Assembly: GCF_017591425.1 (NCBI RefSeq)
Contig: NW_024464918.1
Location: forward strand, 20,984,001-21,048,000
Length of the DNA: 64,000 nucleotides
Source of the DNA: Ochotona curzoniae
Taxonomy: Eukaryota; Chordata; Mammalia; Lagomorpha; Ochotonidae
Direction of reading: 5' to 3'
The notes under the pieces are model-generated. The model was not told the DNA's origin, did no database searches, and saw only the letters and a list, made by a program, of their open reading frames with translations. The translations under genes were made by a program, and so were the position numbers. The number at the start of each line of letters is the position of its first letter. The first letter of the stretch is position 1. Positions 1 to 12,800 of the stretch are shown one piece after another.

Positions 1-19
1 GTTCTCTGAAAAGACATGA

Positions 20-307
20 GGGGCTGGTACTGTGAAACTGGTATCCCACATGGATGCCAGTTCATGTGCTGGTTCCTTCACTTCCACCTTGGCTCCTGCT
101 CGTTCACCTGAGAAAGAAGCACAGCATGGCTTAAGGGTGTGGGCTGCTACACCCATGTAGAGGAACTGAAGGAGGCTCAAGGCTCCTGGCTCCTGTTGTG
201 GCCATCTGGGGAGTGAGATAGCAGATGAAGGATCTTTCTGTGTGTATCTCCCTCTATCTCTGTAACTGCTTTTCAAATGCACAAATAAATAAATAACATA
301 AATAAGA
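20..307 (+). mobile_element. Old CSINE (lagomorph C-repeat SINE)
   Basis: A diverged copy of the tRNA-derived lagomorph SINE. Visible landmarks in order are a GGGCTGGTACTGTG head, 'TATCCCACATGGATGCCAGTTC' degenerated around the B-box, 'GGCTCCTGGCTCCTG', 'GGCCATCTGGGGAGTGA', a CTCCCTCTATCTCTGTAACTG block and a tail of AAATAAATAAATAA. The middle is strongly altered, so it is an old insertion. No clear target-site duplication is visible. Confidence 0.8.
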
Positions 308-3300
308 AAAATCAAAAAGACTCCCCTGGACTGGAAGAAACTGGAGAGAAGAAAGTATTTAGTGTGATATTGTCTGACTCTTCTCTCTATCCAAACTCAA
401 TACTATATACTTAAAAATACACTGGAAAGAATCCAAAATCAATGTGCAGCAACCTCGCCTTTCCTAGCCTGCTATAAATGTCTCAAAGGACACCCCGACA
501 GAGGATAACCCGTGTGCCCCAGGCACACCTTCTCGTATCTCTTTTCCCACTGCTCCTGTCACACAGGTGACTGTCGTCCAGAAGAGCATGTAGGTTCATT
601 GTCTCATTACGGTAGCTACAATTCTGCAGTGTCAGTCAGTAGGGAAGGACATCGTTTAGTTTCTTGCCTGGAGGTGAACCCAACTCCACAGTGTTGAGCA
701 TCTGTCCCTCAGCATCAGGGTGAGCCTGGAGCTTCACCTGAGATTCAATACTCTCTCCTAAGAGCACTGCCACCATAAATCACGTGCAGCCAAGCCTTGA
801 CTGCAGACCTGCTCCTGGAAAGGAGAGGCGAGGACAGTGGGTGCTGCAGTGCCCTTCACGTAGATCTGTGGAAGGCATTCCAGAGTTTGGACCTCAAGTA
901 GGGCACAAACAAATGCAGACTGTGTGTCAGTGGTATGTGGAATATTGAGTCCGGGTAGGCTGCAGTCACACTGCCTTGTCTATGTTACTGCAGTGGACAA
1001 TGGACAGGTACACATTGAAGGAGATGTGTGGGTTTTGATAATATTCCCCAGCATTTGAGGGGAATAAGGAAATGGTACTTACTGAGGACTCTAAAATTAC
1101 ATGGTTTTTGCTAAGCAGCAATGATGCATTGAAAAGAAAAATAATTAAATAGTACAGCAAGCCAATTACCAACTTACAACAAAGCATGACAATCATAATG
1201 GCTTTAAGGCATCATTTAAAGAAACCCTTATCACCTTCAGGCAGAGAAGAGCCCAAATTACAAGCAGGCACAGGACTCGATGATAAAGTGTTGGAACTTC
1301 AGAAAAGAATTAATATTCAATCTAGGTTAAGTCTTACTTCAAAATTAACTCTCTGGTAAGGGGCTGGTAGAAGCCTGAGGCTGGGAAAAGACCATGTGGT
1401 AGACATACATAACAACCTTGTACCACAGCATCACCAGAACCTTCCAGACCTGTGCAGAGGGCAAGTGACACTTCTACCTAGATCTGCACAGTGTGCAGGA
1501 GACTCCACAGCACACCTTGTAGGAAAATGCTGTTCTCCTCCAAATCCAATCCAATACCCCATACTGGATGCCAACCTAGGATACAAGCTTAAGGATGACA
1601 CAACAGGGAAAGAACTACATTGTTAAAGAGACAGAATACAGACTGAACGACCTTTAAAGCCTGATGGATTTGTATCAACATGCTCTAGAAAGAAATGCAG
1701 CAGAATGAATCTTGGGAGCATTAAGTGGAAGATGAAATGGAGTTTGAACATAAAGAAGAATGGAAGAAAGTTTGTTGTTATGGGAATAAAATCTGTGACT
1801 CAGAACAAAACTTCCAAGAATGGATCCAGAAACCCAAAATCCACTTTAATGTCTCCTGCATGAAAGTTTGTGAAAATGGTGGCATATTTTAAGTGACAAG
1901 AAAATGCCAGAACTGATCTGACTGAATGGAAGCAAAGGACTCAGAGAAGTGAGCACTCAAGCCTATACATAACATACAAATCTGAAAGACAAAGTTGGAC
2001 CCAAAGACAAAGGAAGGCCTAGTGGATACGAAATACACTGAAACAATAAGGAATCCACTGATCGAGGATATGTCATACATCCTATGAGAAGGTTGTATCT
2101 CTATGTGCTGAAAGCTGGGACTTGATGAAGATGCTTTCTTGGAACTGATACATTTTTTTTTTTTTAGTGTACAACAGATATGCAACTCTAAGGGGGGATG
2201 CCTTATCTTAAGGGGAAAAGCAGATATAGTTACCCTAGAAGACAGTACTGTAGCCACAGAATGCAGATTTCAGGGATTTCCCCGTGCCTAACAGAAAGTG
2301 GTGTATGGCATGGCAACAGAAATGCTGCCAAGCAAGATACACATGGCAGTGGGAGATCAAGAATGTTGATGCCGACCACCTCGTTTGCAAGTTATGGATC
2401 ATCTGCTCATTTGTATCCCTGAGTTGGCATCCACATGTGGAATCCAAAAATTCAATTAAGTCCCCTAAGGAAGGTAGAAGAAGTGGTGCAATCTTAGCAA
2501 TAACAATTCCCCTTGTCCTTTTTCTGTGAAACCTATATTCTCTCACCTAAGTAAATATTTATTCAGAAAGGAAAACCACATTGTACAGGGGGACCTGATC
2601 CCAACACTACAGCATTATCCTGATCCCGTCTGAGAACCCAGTAATAAACAAGGAGTATCCCATGCAAGGCTCCATAACTCATCCAGTAAGCATTCCCCAG
2701 TTCTGGAAGAAGTGAATGGAATAGACATATTGCAGATATGGTAAGATCCAAGCATTGGCTCACTGACCTGTGGAACAACAGCAATTATAATAGACGAGGC
2801 TATTTGTATCTTACTATGACGCTCATCACAGAGCAACCACGGCAGCACAGACAGTGAGCAGAGGTGAACAGGAGGATTAATTAAAAAGGTATTCGCTTCC
2901 TGAATGACTCCAGCAGATCACAAGCAAAGCTGCCATGATGCCAGGGATGAAAGCCAATCAGAGACCAGCTGCTGGCACTGAACATCTTCTGCCAGTATGC
3001 CAGCAAAGAGAGTCCCTGACACATCCCCCAAGGAACTGAAAGTACTAACTGGCAATAAATCCATTACCTCAGATGCTTTTCATCCTTGAAAGGAAAGCAC
3101 ATTCTCTTTTAAAAAAATAAAAGGGAAAGAGTTACACATCCTGATGCTTCGGCGTCAGAGGACGCCCAGAGCATCTTCTTTATCAGCATAGAACCTTGAG
3201 TGATATTACCTTGGATCAAAATACAGCCCGTACTAAATATACAATCAGAGAACACATTTGTCAAATTATTGATCTGATAGAATATTAGAAGCAAAACTGA

Positions 3301-3616
3301 ATCACCATCGTAAATATCCACCTCCTGTGAAGACACTGATTAATACAATGACAGCCACGATCCAGTGCTGGGCTAATGAAAAGGTCTCAGAAGCAAGGAG
3401 AGCAACCATTTCCTTACTCACCACTGTTCCTAACACCATAGTTAAAAATGTTGCTTTCCATCTCTTTATCTTGAAGCTCTGAAGGTCTGAAGTTTCTAGT
3501 ACCCAGAAAGCAGATGTTCTAGCAAGGCACATTATAGTCAGAGGCCCTAGAAATGTAAATGTGGATTCCTACTGGGATTGTTGTACTCACACCAGTAGAT
3601 TAGTGGGTACAAAAAG
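308..3616. other. Unassigned intergenic or intronic DNA
   Basis: About 3.3 kb with no gene or repeat that I can name. There is an oligo-T tract near 2154-2165, and short open frames occur on both strands without codon structure or a recognisable family. Some of it may be repeat too old to recognise by eye. Confidence 0.5.
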
Positions 3617-3633
3617 TGAAAAGCCTTGCATCC

Positions 3634-4443
3634 CTCTGCCCAAGGCATGGAAAGCAAAGAAAGCCAAGAGGAAGATTGTCTCGGGCCCTGAGGTTATGAG
3701 GAGGTGGGAGGCCAATGCGGTAGTGAGCCCCATGTTTGAGGAAAGGTTTAGGAATTCTGTTACTTCCCAGGACATCTGCCTGGTCCAAGAGGGATATCAT
3801 CCATTTTGCCAAAAGGCCCCAGTTGCAACAACAGGTGGCTGTTTTTCTCTCCAGGGTTTAAAGTACCCCCTGTGGTTCCTCGGTCACCCAGGTCTTGGGC
3901 CCCTGCTAACTACTGAAGCTGTGAGCAAGTACAGACTAGAAACGAAGCAGGAATAGAGGTTGTTGGCCCAAGTAGGGGACAAAGATGCCAGCAAAGGGCA
4001 CGTCCCCACTCTGATCAACTGTCCCCAAAGCAGGGCTTGGTACTGTCACCACCGTCATGGAGAATGAGAAGGTTCAGCTGGTGGTGATCACCTGGGGTGT
4101 GGCTGCCCTCAATCTGGCTTCCTTCCATCCTGCCCCAGGTCACAGATGGAATCCCCTACTTCATCACCAAAGGGAAAGCAAGGCTGGGGATCTAGGCCAA
4201 GGGAGTCCTAACTGCCGTCCCCTTTGCTCTGGTGATCTTGGGGGACCAAGGCACTCTGGCTAAGCTGGTGGAAGCCATCAGCATCAGCTACAAGGACAGA
4301 GATGGTGAACTCTGCTGCTATGGCAGAGGGGCTCGCATTGACAAGCAAAACTGGCCAAGGCTAAAACAGCCACCCTAAGTAGGACAGCCATGCACTGCTG
4401 TGCTCCCGATATATGAAAATAACTTCTCAAATTTAAAAAAAAA
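3634..4443 (+). pseudogene. RPL7A (pseudogene): Processed pseudogene of ribosomal protein L7a
   Basis: A dead retrocopy of the mRNA for RPL7A, a large ribosomal subunit protein. Translating in pieces gives clear family similarity. A start region at 3647 reads KAWKAKKAKRK, like the lysine-rich N-terminus. Next come VVSPMFEERFRN (family VVNPLFEKRPKN) and KYRLETKQE near 3926-3953 (family KYRPETKQE), followed at once by a stop. After 4057 MENEKVQLVVI matches VENKKAQLVVI. A frameshift near 4137 is followed by ITKGKARLG, and AKLVEAI appears near 4262-4281. The stop equivalent is near 4376 and the UTR-like end runs into an A-rich tail at 4434-4443. There are no introns, and it spans about 730 bases against about 800 for the intact reading frame, so it carries deletions. 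TGAAAAG...CATCC occurs at 3617-3633 and 4453-4468, possibly a decayed target-site duplication, but the right copy starts about 10 bases after the tail. It cannot encode a functional protein. Confidence 0.9.
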
Positions 4444-6339
4444 TTTCCACTTTGAAAAGGATTCATCCAGCAGGCATAAAGATTTAATATTGTAATCACT
4501 TAATAAAGGCAGGGTTTGTTTCTCATTGTAATGGAACTACCATGCTCAGTTCTATCTCCAGCTTTTTAATAATTTTCAGACTTGCATTTGGTTCTTCGTT
4601 ATAGTTTCTACTTATCCACTAAGATTTTTTATCGTACTTAAGTATATTTTGAGTACACTGTCTTGACATCATTTTTTAATAATTTGTTTTTATTTTTATT
4701 CTGTGGGTATGAATGCAATCTTCCAATGCTATAATCATTATAATAACTGCTGTAAACCTTTTGTGTGCCAATTTTACAATACAGTTCATCTCAAGATCAA
4801 TCACTATAAACTCTTTCACTGGAGAATGGGTCATAATTTCTTATTTTTTCATATACTATTTTGGGCATTATAAATATATATATATATGGTGATTCTCAAT
4901 TTTTACATAATCTTCATAAGATTATCATGCTTATTTTCACTTGCTTTATGGTGTATGTAGCTGAATTGAACACAAACCAGAAGCTGTCTACCAGACAGCA
5001 GCTCAGAGACTGGTACCATTTCACATTTTTGTCCTTAACTGAGTAGTTTCAGGTCCTCTACGTACATGTGAACTTGGAAGTTACCTTGTGATTTTATTTC
5101 CAAAGTCCATGAACAAATAGGCATAGACTTTGTACACTGAGTTTGAGATTTCAGTTGTCTGTATTTCCTCCTTAGCTTCTCTGCTCTTGTGTTTGCCATG
5201 AGCTTGTCTTCTGGTCCTTTCAGGCAAAATCCCTTTAGACACACCACTGCCTTCACTAACTACTGATTCCCTTCTTTCAGGTTTCCTCCAGTGCCTTCAC
5301 ATAGTTTGTTTTATTTTTGTTGTTCAGGTACATACTTACTTTGTCTAGAAGAATCTTGACATATGGAAAGTGAAAAATAGCAACTCCCACAGCCAGCTGT
5401 AGGTATGAATGAAATATTACGCAATCATGAGTACAGGGTAATTGGAACAGACTTCAACAACTGCATGATTCACTCCAACAGGCTGTAGTGTACAGAAGCC
5501 CTGTTACCAGTTTCACAGCAGAAGCCATGCTCAGCCAAGTTTTAAAACTGCTGTGAACTTAATGGAAAAGTAATGCACAGAGGATTGTCAGGGACAATGA
5601 TGGTCCTCAAGGGAGAACAGCACCAGATCCTTTCAATACGGCATTTTTGATGTTTTACAGAGAACTGGGCTACAATAACAACTTGGCTACAAGTGCCAAG
5701 GACTGTATGACCCAGCACCCTGCTCAAGCTGCCTCCCAGGCAATGAGTGACTGGGACAGGCAGAAAAAGCCCAGATTCTCTGCTGCAGAATGGAAGCTCT
5801 GAGGTGTAATTTATATTCCTGAGCACCTGCAGAGTCAGGTTGAGACTACATGGTTTCTGATCCTGAATTCATGCCTGGCTTTCCCCCAGCTATATCTGTC
5901 TTCCCTTACTTCATCATATATGAAAGACAAACATCCTTTAAAAATGTACTCAAGTTGATGCGTCAACATGTGTTTCTGAGACCCTGACTTAACATGCCAT
6001 ACATGGCTTGTTGCTACCTCAAAAAGTCATGAGCACAGCCAGAGAGCTCACGAAGTTGGCATTTAATCACAGCAGATATCTTGAACCGTATAATGCCCCC
6101 ACGGGCCTAATGGAACTAGCCCTATCCCCATAGACACAGCCATACGTCCAGAGCCTCAAGTAGAGGGATCTGAAGAGCTGCAGCAGACCCTAGCTGGTCA
6201 AAAGTATCACTCTTCTACCGATGGAGCCCAATCCAAATGAATACACCAGAATGCAAGAAAGAAGTTACTTGCTCCAAAAGGACATAAGCATTATTAACAA
6301 AGAAAAGTGCAGTTATGATTCAAGATAAAGCTTGAAACT
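4444..6339. other. AT-rich unassigned DNA
   Basis: From 4500 to 5350 the sequence is T-rich, with a short (AT)n run near 4873-4887. It has the texture of antisense LINE-1 or another old repeat, but I could not anchor it to a consensus. From 5350 to 6340 it looks like unique mammalian DNA with no gene. Confidence 0.4.
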
Positions 6340-6445
6340 TCATTGGCTAAAGGACTTTCCTGAAGTCACAAACTAATTAGTGCAAGTGGCATAATCGAAA
6401 TTCATTTCTGACCCAATTACATCCAATCCAGTTTAGCCTCAAATG
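6340..6445 (-). mobile_element. MIR SINE fragment
   Basis: Matches the core of the ancient mammalian MIR in antisense: AAAGGACTTTCCTGAAGTCACAAACTAATTAG corresponds to the AGTAACTTGCCCAAGGTCACACAGCTAGTAAG block, and a degraded equivalent of GGGATTCGAACCC follows. Strongly diverged, as expected for a repeat older than the placental radiation. Confidence 0.55.
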
Positions 6446-6694
6446 TTAGAAGCACAGGGCACTTCATAACTTAAGGGCAAAAAAGGCAATTAATTGATTC
6501 TCACATTTCTTTTGTAGGTAGCATGGCCCCCACAGTATTAGCAGCCTGGGAGCAAATCTATCATCCGGATGGGATGGATACAGTCACGAAGGCGTCATTC
6601 CGTCCTGTAGAGCACCACCTCACTGAGCACACCTGGGAGTGGCAGGTTATTCTGGCACACTTCCTGCACAGCCCGACTTCCTACCGAGGTGCTT

Positions 6695-6710
6695 GAAAAC
6701 CCTGGGAACG
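6695..6710. repeat. Target-site duplication, left copy
   Basis: GAAAACCCTGGGAACG, identical to the copy after the A tail of the SINE at 7040-7055. Confidence 0.95.
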
Positions 6711-7039
6711 GGCCCGGCGCGGTGGCTCAGTGGTTAAGGTCCTCGCCTTGCATGCCCGGGATCCCATATGGGCGCCGGTTCTAATCCCAGCAGCCCTGCT
6801 TCCCTTCCAGCTCCCTGCCTGTGGCCTGGGAAAGCAGTCAAGGACAGCCCAAAGCTTTGGGACCCTGCACCCACGTGGGAGACCCGGAAGAGGCTCCTGG
6901 CTTTGGATCGGCATACTATCGGCTGTTGCGCTCACTTGGGGAGTGAATCATCGGACGGAAGATCTTCCTCTCTGTCTCTCCTCTCTGTATATCCGCCTTT
7001 CCAATAAAAATAAAATAAATCTTAAAAAAAAAAAAAAAA
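6711..7039 (+). mobile_element. Young CSINE, subfamily with CCCTGCTTCCCTTCC
   Basis: A nearly complete young SINE. The tRNA-like head has an A-box-like TGGCTCAGTGG and a B-box-like GGTTCTAATCCC, then the body, the CTCTCTGTCTCTCC block, CCAATAAAAATAAAATAAATCTT and a pure A tail. It is bounded by a perfect 16-bp target-site duplication, GAAAACCCTGGGAACG, at 6695-6710 and 7040-7055. That marks LINE-1-type target-primed insertion. Transcription would be by RNA polymerase III from the internal boxes. CpG sites are still partly intact, so it is recent. Confidence 0.95.
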
Positions 7040-7055
7040 GAAAACCCTGGGAACG
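7040..7055. repeat. Target-site duplication, right copy
   Basis: GAAAACCCTGGGAACG, identical to 6695-6710. It defines the right end of the young SINE insertion. Confidence 0.95.
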
Positions 7056-8580
7056 ATCCCATCCCAAAGGTCCAGACTTAGCAGACGAGGGCTAGGGTTT
7101 GGATGGATGCTTGATTGATTTTTACTGGCAGGTGTATTTTCAATGTCTTTCTGGATAAATGCCAAGCACAGTGAAGTTTGGAAACTCTGCCACTGCTTGG
7201 CTTGGCTCTGTCCTGAACTCCACTCGAGCAGGTATCCTCTTTCTCCCACAGACTGGATTCCTAGTTTGGCATCTGCCTTCCTTGGCATCTGTGATCCTTT
7301 CCTTTCTCAGCCCTTCCCTGGCTCTCCTTCCGCAACTCCCCAGGCAGTCACCTCTTCCATGGGGACAGGATGCGATCACCTGGAGCCCCTGTATGTTCCT
7401 CAGCTGGCACACGTGGGTAACTCGGGCACTGGGAAGCATCCTGTTTTCTCATTCACACCTTGGAGCGAAACCACAGCTTCCAGAGTGACACAGAAGCACT
7501 TAAGGCAGGAAACCCTCAGCTCCTCCTATGTACCACCTCCTGTACCGTCATTCTGCCAGACCATTTCCACAGGAAGTGGTCCACGCTCTACAGGCAGCCC
7601 TGCACCCTGCCCTTCTGTGGGAGCAACTTCTGAACTTCATATGTCTCTTGCTCCTCTTCTCCAGAAACAGAAACATCTCGTATTTCAAACGTTTCAAAGA
7701 CCAATACTGCAAGAAATTTAAAATCGCCCTACAATTCCTTAATGTTCCCATGTGATCATATCACTTCAAAGATAATTTGGGTGTCAAGTCAGGTTCTTTG
7801 CAATTTGATTCAAAAAAATCCAGCATTCATCTCGCATCTTGTGGTGAAGAGAACGAGCCGCATCTCTGGCTCTTTTGTTATAAATACATTTCAAGAGATT
7901 CTAAAAGGTTGATTGTCAATAACAAGGGCACTTGAGAGATGGGCATTTATTGATGTCCTGTTTGGCACTTAACATTCTGAACTGGAATGATTGGAAACAC
8001 AACAACAGCCTCCTGGAATGATTTGTTCATTTGTGTTGTCTTGTATCACAATATTCAGGAGCATGTTTTAAAAGAGCTAACAGTTACCCAAATTAGTGTT
8101 TGACACGTTAGGAAGCAGTGGCCCCAAAGGAGCCTTTCCTTCCACTTGAAGATGTGCCTTTGTGCCGCAGTTTCAACGATCACCTCCTGTCTGAATTGCT
8201 CTATAACAACAGAAAAGAAAAGCAGGATAGTATTGTACTGCCCCAGGCCAGCTAGAAAAATAAGGTATGTACATTAACAGCCCACATCTGCTATGGCATA
8301 GATTCATGTCTTGATAGACAACTAGGAGGCACAAGGGAGAAGAAAGGTGATTTTAGAAAGAGGACAAGCCCGATATGTGGATATTTAAAGATGGGAGTGG
8401 CAGGGCTGGCATCTTGAATGAGAATCTGTTCAAGCTCCAGCTGCTGTGCTTCCAATCCAGAATGCTACTAAAGCAGTGGAGAAGGCAACAGATGAAGGCC
8501 CAAATGCGTGGACACTACCCGCCATGTGAGAGGGCGGCTCAGGCTCCCACGGTTAGCTAAGCTCATGCCAAGTCATTGAA
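7056..8580. other. Unassigned DNA with a 192-codon open frame
   Basis: There is no recognisable gene. An open frame at 7143-7721 (+) has 192 codons, but the product is rich in S, P, T and L with no domain, the stretch is pyrimidine-rich (which depletes stop codons), and other frames are open over the same bases. I treat it as a chance frame. The rest is unremarkable AT-leaning mammalian DNA. Confidence 0.5.
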
Positions 8581-8766
8581 GTGTTTTGGGGAAAGAACCA
8601 GCAGATAGAAAATTTATTCTCTTTCTCTCCACGTGTCTCTCTCTCTCTCTTTGTTCCTCCCTCCCTCCTTCTCCTTTTTTCCCACTCTTCCTTTTTCTCT
8701 CCATCTCTCCATATTTCCTTCTGTCTCTCTCTGCCTTTCAAATAAATAGCTCTTAAAAATAACAGT
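8581..8766 (+). mobile_element. 3' half of an old CSINE with expanded CT tract
   Basis: GGGGAAAGAACCAGCAGATAGAAAAT matches the GGGGAGTGAACCAGCAGATGGAAGAT segment of the SINE 3' region. It is followed by an expanded CT/TC-rich tract (about 8616-8738) and CTGCCTTTCAAATAAATAG. Only the 3' portion is present. Confidence 0.75.
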
Positions 8767-8770
8767 ATTT

Positions 8771-8975
8771 GGGGATGGGTGCTCCACTTCTGATTCAGCT
8801 CCCTGCTGATGGCCTGGGAGAGCAGCAGAGATGGCCTAAGTCGTTGGGATTCTGCACCCACATGGGGAACCCAGAAGACACTCCTCAGCTTTGGATCAGC
8901 TCAGTCTGGCCATTCTGGCCATTTGGCTCTTGTCCCTTTTGTACAATCTTCTTTTCCAATAAAATATATTAATAT
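8771..8975 (+). mobile_element. Old CSINE, 5'-truncated
   Basis: Starts at GGGTGCTCCACTTCTGATTCAGCTCCCTGCTGATGGCCTGGGA and continues through CCCACATGGGGAACCC, CAGCTTTGGATCAGCTCAG and TTCCAATAAAATATATT. The tRNA-like head is missing, and an ATTAAT-rich tail follows to about 8997. It abuts the previous SINE fragment head to tail. Confidence 0.8.
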
Positions 8976-9540
8976 TAATAACAATATTAATATTAAAGGC
9001 TGTTTTTAGCATTTAAAACTGTGCTCTTAAGCTATCTCATACTCATACAAGTAGTCTGGTTTCCTGACATTTAAATAACACAGACTTACTTTTTTTAATG
9101 ATAGATTTTGCTTCTAATATTTACCATTACAAAAAATGCTATTTAAAAAATATGCATATATTTGAGTCCATAACAAGTATCTCCTATCTATATCTAAAAG
9201 TATAAGTGTTGAATCGCCACCAGGACTTGATAGGTCTTACAAGCTATTACTAAATCACTCTCCAAAGCTTGCAGATGTCGCTCTTACGGAGAGAACCTAT
9301 GAGACTTTGTGTTTTCAATCTTAACATTTTCTGCTAACCCCCTGTGGTTTCATGGATCATTTCCTGGACCGCAGATCTTTACATGGTTAACAGGTCCCTC
9401 TCATGTCTTCAGTGAGCTGTCTGCTCATAAAAGAGATGATTCTGCTTATCCTGCTTATGGAACTGATTGCCCCTTCTGGATTCTACTTCTGTGTCACACA
9501 TTTTATAAATTTTTTTCTCCTAGTCTGCAGTTTGCTTTAA

Positions 9541-9877
9541 AAAAAAAAAAAGATTTATCTTACTTTTTTTTTATTGCAAAGTCAGATATACAGAAAGGAG
9601 GAGAGGTAGAGAGGAAGATCTTCCTTCCGATGATTCACTCCCCAAGTGACCACAACGGCCAGTGCTATGCCAATCCAAAGACAGGATCCAGGAACTTCTT
9701 CTAGGTCTCCCATGTGGGTGCAGGGTCCCAAGGCTTTGGGCCATCCTCAACTGCTTTCCCAGGCCACAAGCAGGGAGCTGGATGGGAAGGGGAGCTGGCG
9801 GGATTAGCACTGGCACCCATATGGAATCCTGGCATGTTCAAGGAGAGGACTTTAGCCACTAGGTCACCATGCCAGGC
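9541..9877 (-). mobile_element. CSINE with target-site duplication
   Basis: Reverse complement of the SINE: a poly-A tail read as T and A runs at 9541-9575, then TATACAGAAAGGAGGAGAGG, GATGATTCACTCCCCAAGTGACCACAACGGCC, GGGTGCAGGGTCCCAAGGC, CAGGCCACAAGCAGGGAGCTGG and the head GGACTTTAGCCACTAGGTCACCATGCC. TCTGCAGTTTGCTTT flanks it at 9524-9538 and 9878-9892. It belongs to the subfamily whose forward head reads GTGGCYTAGTGGCTAAAGTCC. Confidence 0.92.
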
Positions 9878-9892
9878 TCTGCAGTTTGCTTT

Positions 9893-12800
9893 TGAAATAA
9901 AATATCTACGCAGTCATGTTACCACTGTTGGCTTCATCAGTAGGTTGTGATTTTTTGAATGAAGTATTCTCGGCAGACCCTTTTCATCAAGAAAGCCTCC
10001 TGTATTTTCTCTAAAAATGCATACGTATATTTATACATGTATGCCTTTTTGGAAGTGTGTATGTAAATGCTGATTGCCATACAGTGCTCAAATGTTTTAT
10101 TTGCTTACATTTACTTATTTTAGATGGGCAGCTTATTGAACTAACCAGGCTCAGCACAAGCTGGCTGAATACTTAGTCCTGTGCCAGCGCTTTGTGCATG
10201 TACCTCCTTCACATACCAACCTCGCACTACACGGGTTGTGGGCACTGCCTTCCTCCCCCTAGGCAACTTTTTCTCCCAAAGAGCTAATGACAGAGATGAT
10301 GACTGTTCTAAATAACAACTTGAATGATTCGTAAAATGTTTAAATTCAAATTTCCAGGGTCCAAATTCATTTCCCACCATGCACTCAACAACTGTTCACT
10401 GTGATTTGTTTAGTGGCTGCAGGTAGTGGAGAGTGGTTCTTGGGATTCAGACTCTGTCCCTTCTGGGCTATTAGCAGGCTGCCCAGAGCTACAGCACCTG
10501 CTTCAGGGTCTTTAAATGTAAGGAACCCTGTCCCCTGCCTGTCTGTGATTCACTGCTTTCATTGTTTCCTTCCCTTCACAGCCTTTGTCATAGCTAAAAC
10601 TATCTAACTCCTTCACTTACTCTAATCTCCATATAAAAACCAGTGCAGAAAATGTCAGTTTATAATCCTTATAGTTCTAAAGCCTACTACAGCATCTGGT
10701 AAAAACTGTGTGTGTGTGTCATCAGTGCAACATCAAAAGTGTAGGAGTGGCTGAACCACTGTATTTAAAGAAATGTGTTCAAAACAAGAAAATAGAAATA
10801 TACCCACCTGTTGCCACGAATAGGCATGTTGGAATTTGAGAATATGAACATGAATGTGGTGTCTTGACTTTGAGGAGACAGGAGCCTAAAGTTCCAAAAT
10901 ATTTCAACAATACCATAAGCCTCTTGATTATACTTGGTGAACTCTACCTGACAATATTTGGAGCTGGGAAATTGCAGTATAGATTGGATTGGTCATGAGA
11001 AATCACAAGCAGGTCCTAAGTAAATTCATGAAATACGGACAGGACATAAATGAATGAGAGGCAGAGTCCCACCCGAACATGGGGCATCTGAAGAAAGGCT
11101 CTCACCTGGCAATGAACACCGTCTGCTGGGGCTGAGAAATAAACCAATGGGTCAAGGTTAACCAAAGAGCTAGAACAAACTAATGAAGAATGTGAAATAA
11201 CAGTTTAACTTTCTACTTGCTAGAACACTAAATTTGGGGTAACTGAATAAAACAAAACCATTACTGTTGTACTTTGGATATCTATTTCTTTGTGACAAGC
11301 AAATTAGGAAGAGGTTGAAATTCTGAATTGCCTCCAATCTCATAGCCCATACAAAACAACATTAACCCGAGGTGATCTTCAATCTCAGAAAACCAGCCCT
11401 TCAGTTAGATTTCTGCTGTTTCCTGGTAGGATGTGCTCTGAGTATTCTAACAGGGCCATGGAACCAACGGGAAAGCAGATATTTTATATTATAGTAACAA
11501 TGACTTTGAGTATTAAAGTAAAAACCGCTGCAGGCTTCTAGTATCCAACTGAATTAGCATCCATGGCTGAATGTCATAAATTGAGTATTTATTTCTATGA
11601 TTTCCTAAATTCTACTGGATTTTTAAAAAATATGCATTTTCATTCAAATTTTGACTCTTCATCCATTGTTAAGATCAAAATAAATTTAACATTCATGTAA
11701 TTAAAGCCACTGCGATTTTCTCAAAGTCAAGAGGTTGAAGACAATATAACTAATATAGCTGACGAGAGATTTATCAATATTATTAGTATTTGCATATTTG
11801 CTGACTATGGAAGATTTGCCACTTTTTATTTGCCTTTCATAGTAGTCTCCTATTTTACTCCGGTAGCCCTTGACTGATGCCTACTGTTTGTGCCAAATTA
11901 TTTATTCAGGCTAAAGTTTACACTGTAGATAAAGACTGATGTAAAAATGAAGGAAAAAAAACATGATTTTATTAAGTATGGCTAAGGGCTTCTGATTTCA
12001 TTCAAAAAGACTTGGAGAGTCTTCTGATGCTAATAAAAAGTCAAATCTTGAAAAAAAAAATCAACACCCATTTAACCCATGCCACAAAAGGGAAAAGAAA
12101 GTGGCTTTTCTCAAGCAAATGACCTAATTGTGCTAAGTGCTCAAGATATTTTTATTATCAGCCATATATCAATAAATTATAAAACAAGGACCAATTCCCT
12201 GTTACAGGAGATGCATTTTAAATAGATATGTCAAAGCAAATCTTACACACCTCAGGAAGCCATTTTATTCTCAAATACGTCAACAAAATCATGAAGGTGA
12301 CCCTGACACAGAATCCATTCATTTCAAAGCAACAGTCACCTTTTAATTCTAAAAATGTTCTTCTTCCAAATATATTAATTTTCTGGTGTGCTGATATGTC
12401 CACTAAACATATTAGTAATTATGTACAGGTGAGCAACTTCTAACGCTGAGGCCATAACAGGTGTGTTAAGCCAGTATAAGAGGCAGTGTGCACAAAGCCT
12501 TTCAGAAAATGTAATTACTATCCAAGGTCTTGTTTTCTCTAAGCTTCAACTGAGAGAAAGCAATGGAACAAAAACCCATAAACACGATGAAACACGTGTT
12601 TTCATCACAGAGTTTCCCCTCCTGGCTGAGGACAGTACAACATTGTGTTGTGTGAGCATTGCACAGCAATTTGGAAAACTTCTTACACAATGAAAAGTAA
12701 GTAAGTAAAATAGCAATAGAGAAATTAATGAAGAAATTATTAAAAACATATGAATCAAGCTTGTGATGCTTGCCTAGAAAATAAATAGGTAAATAGACAA

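Noticed and set aside
7143..7721. 192-codon frame as a possible gene
   Set aside because: Pyrimidine-rich DNA with overlapping frames, no domain, and no promoter or splice context that I could support.
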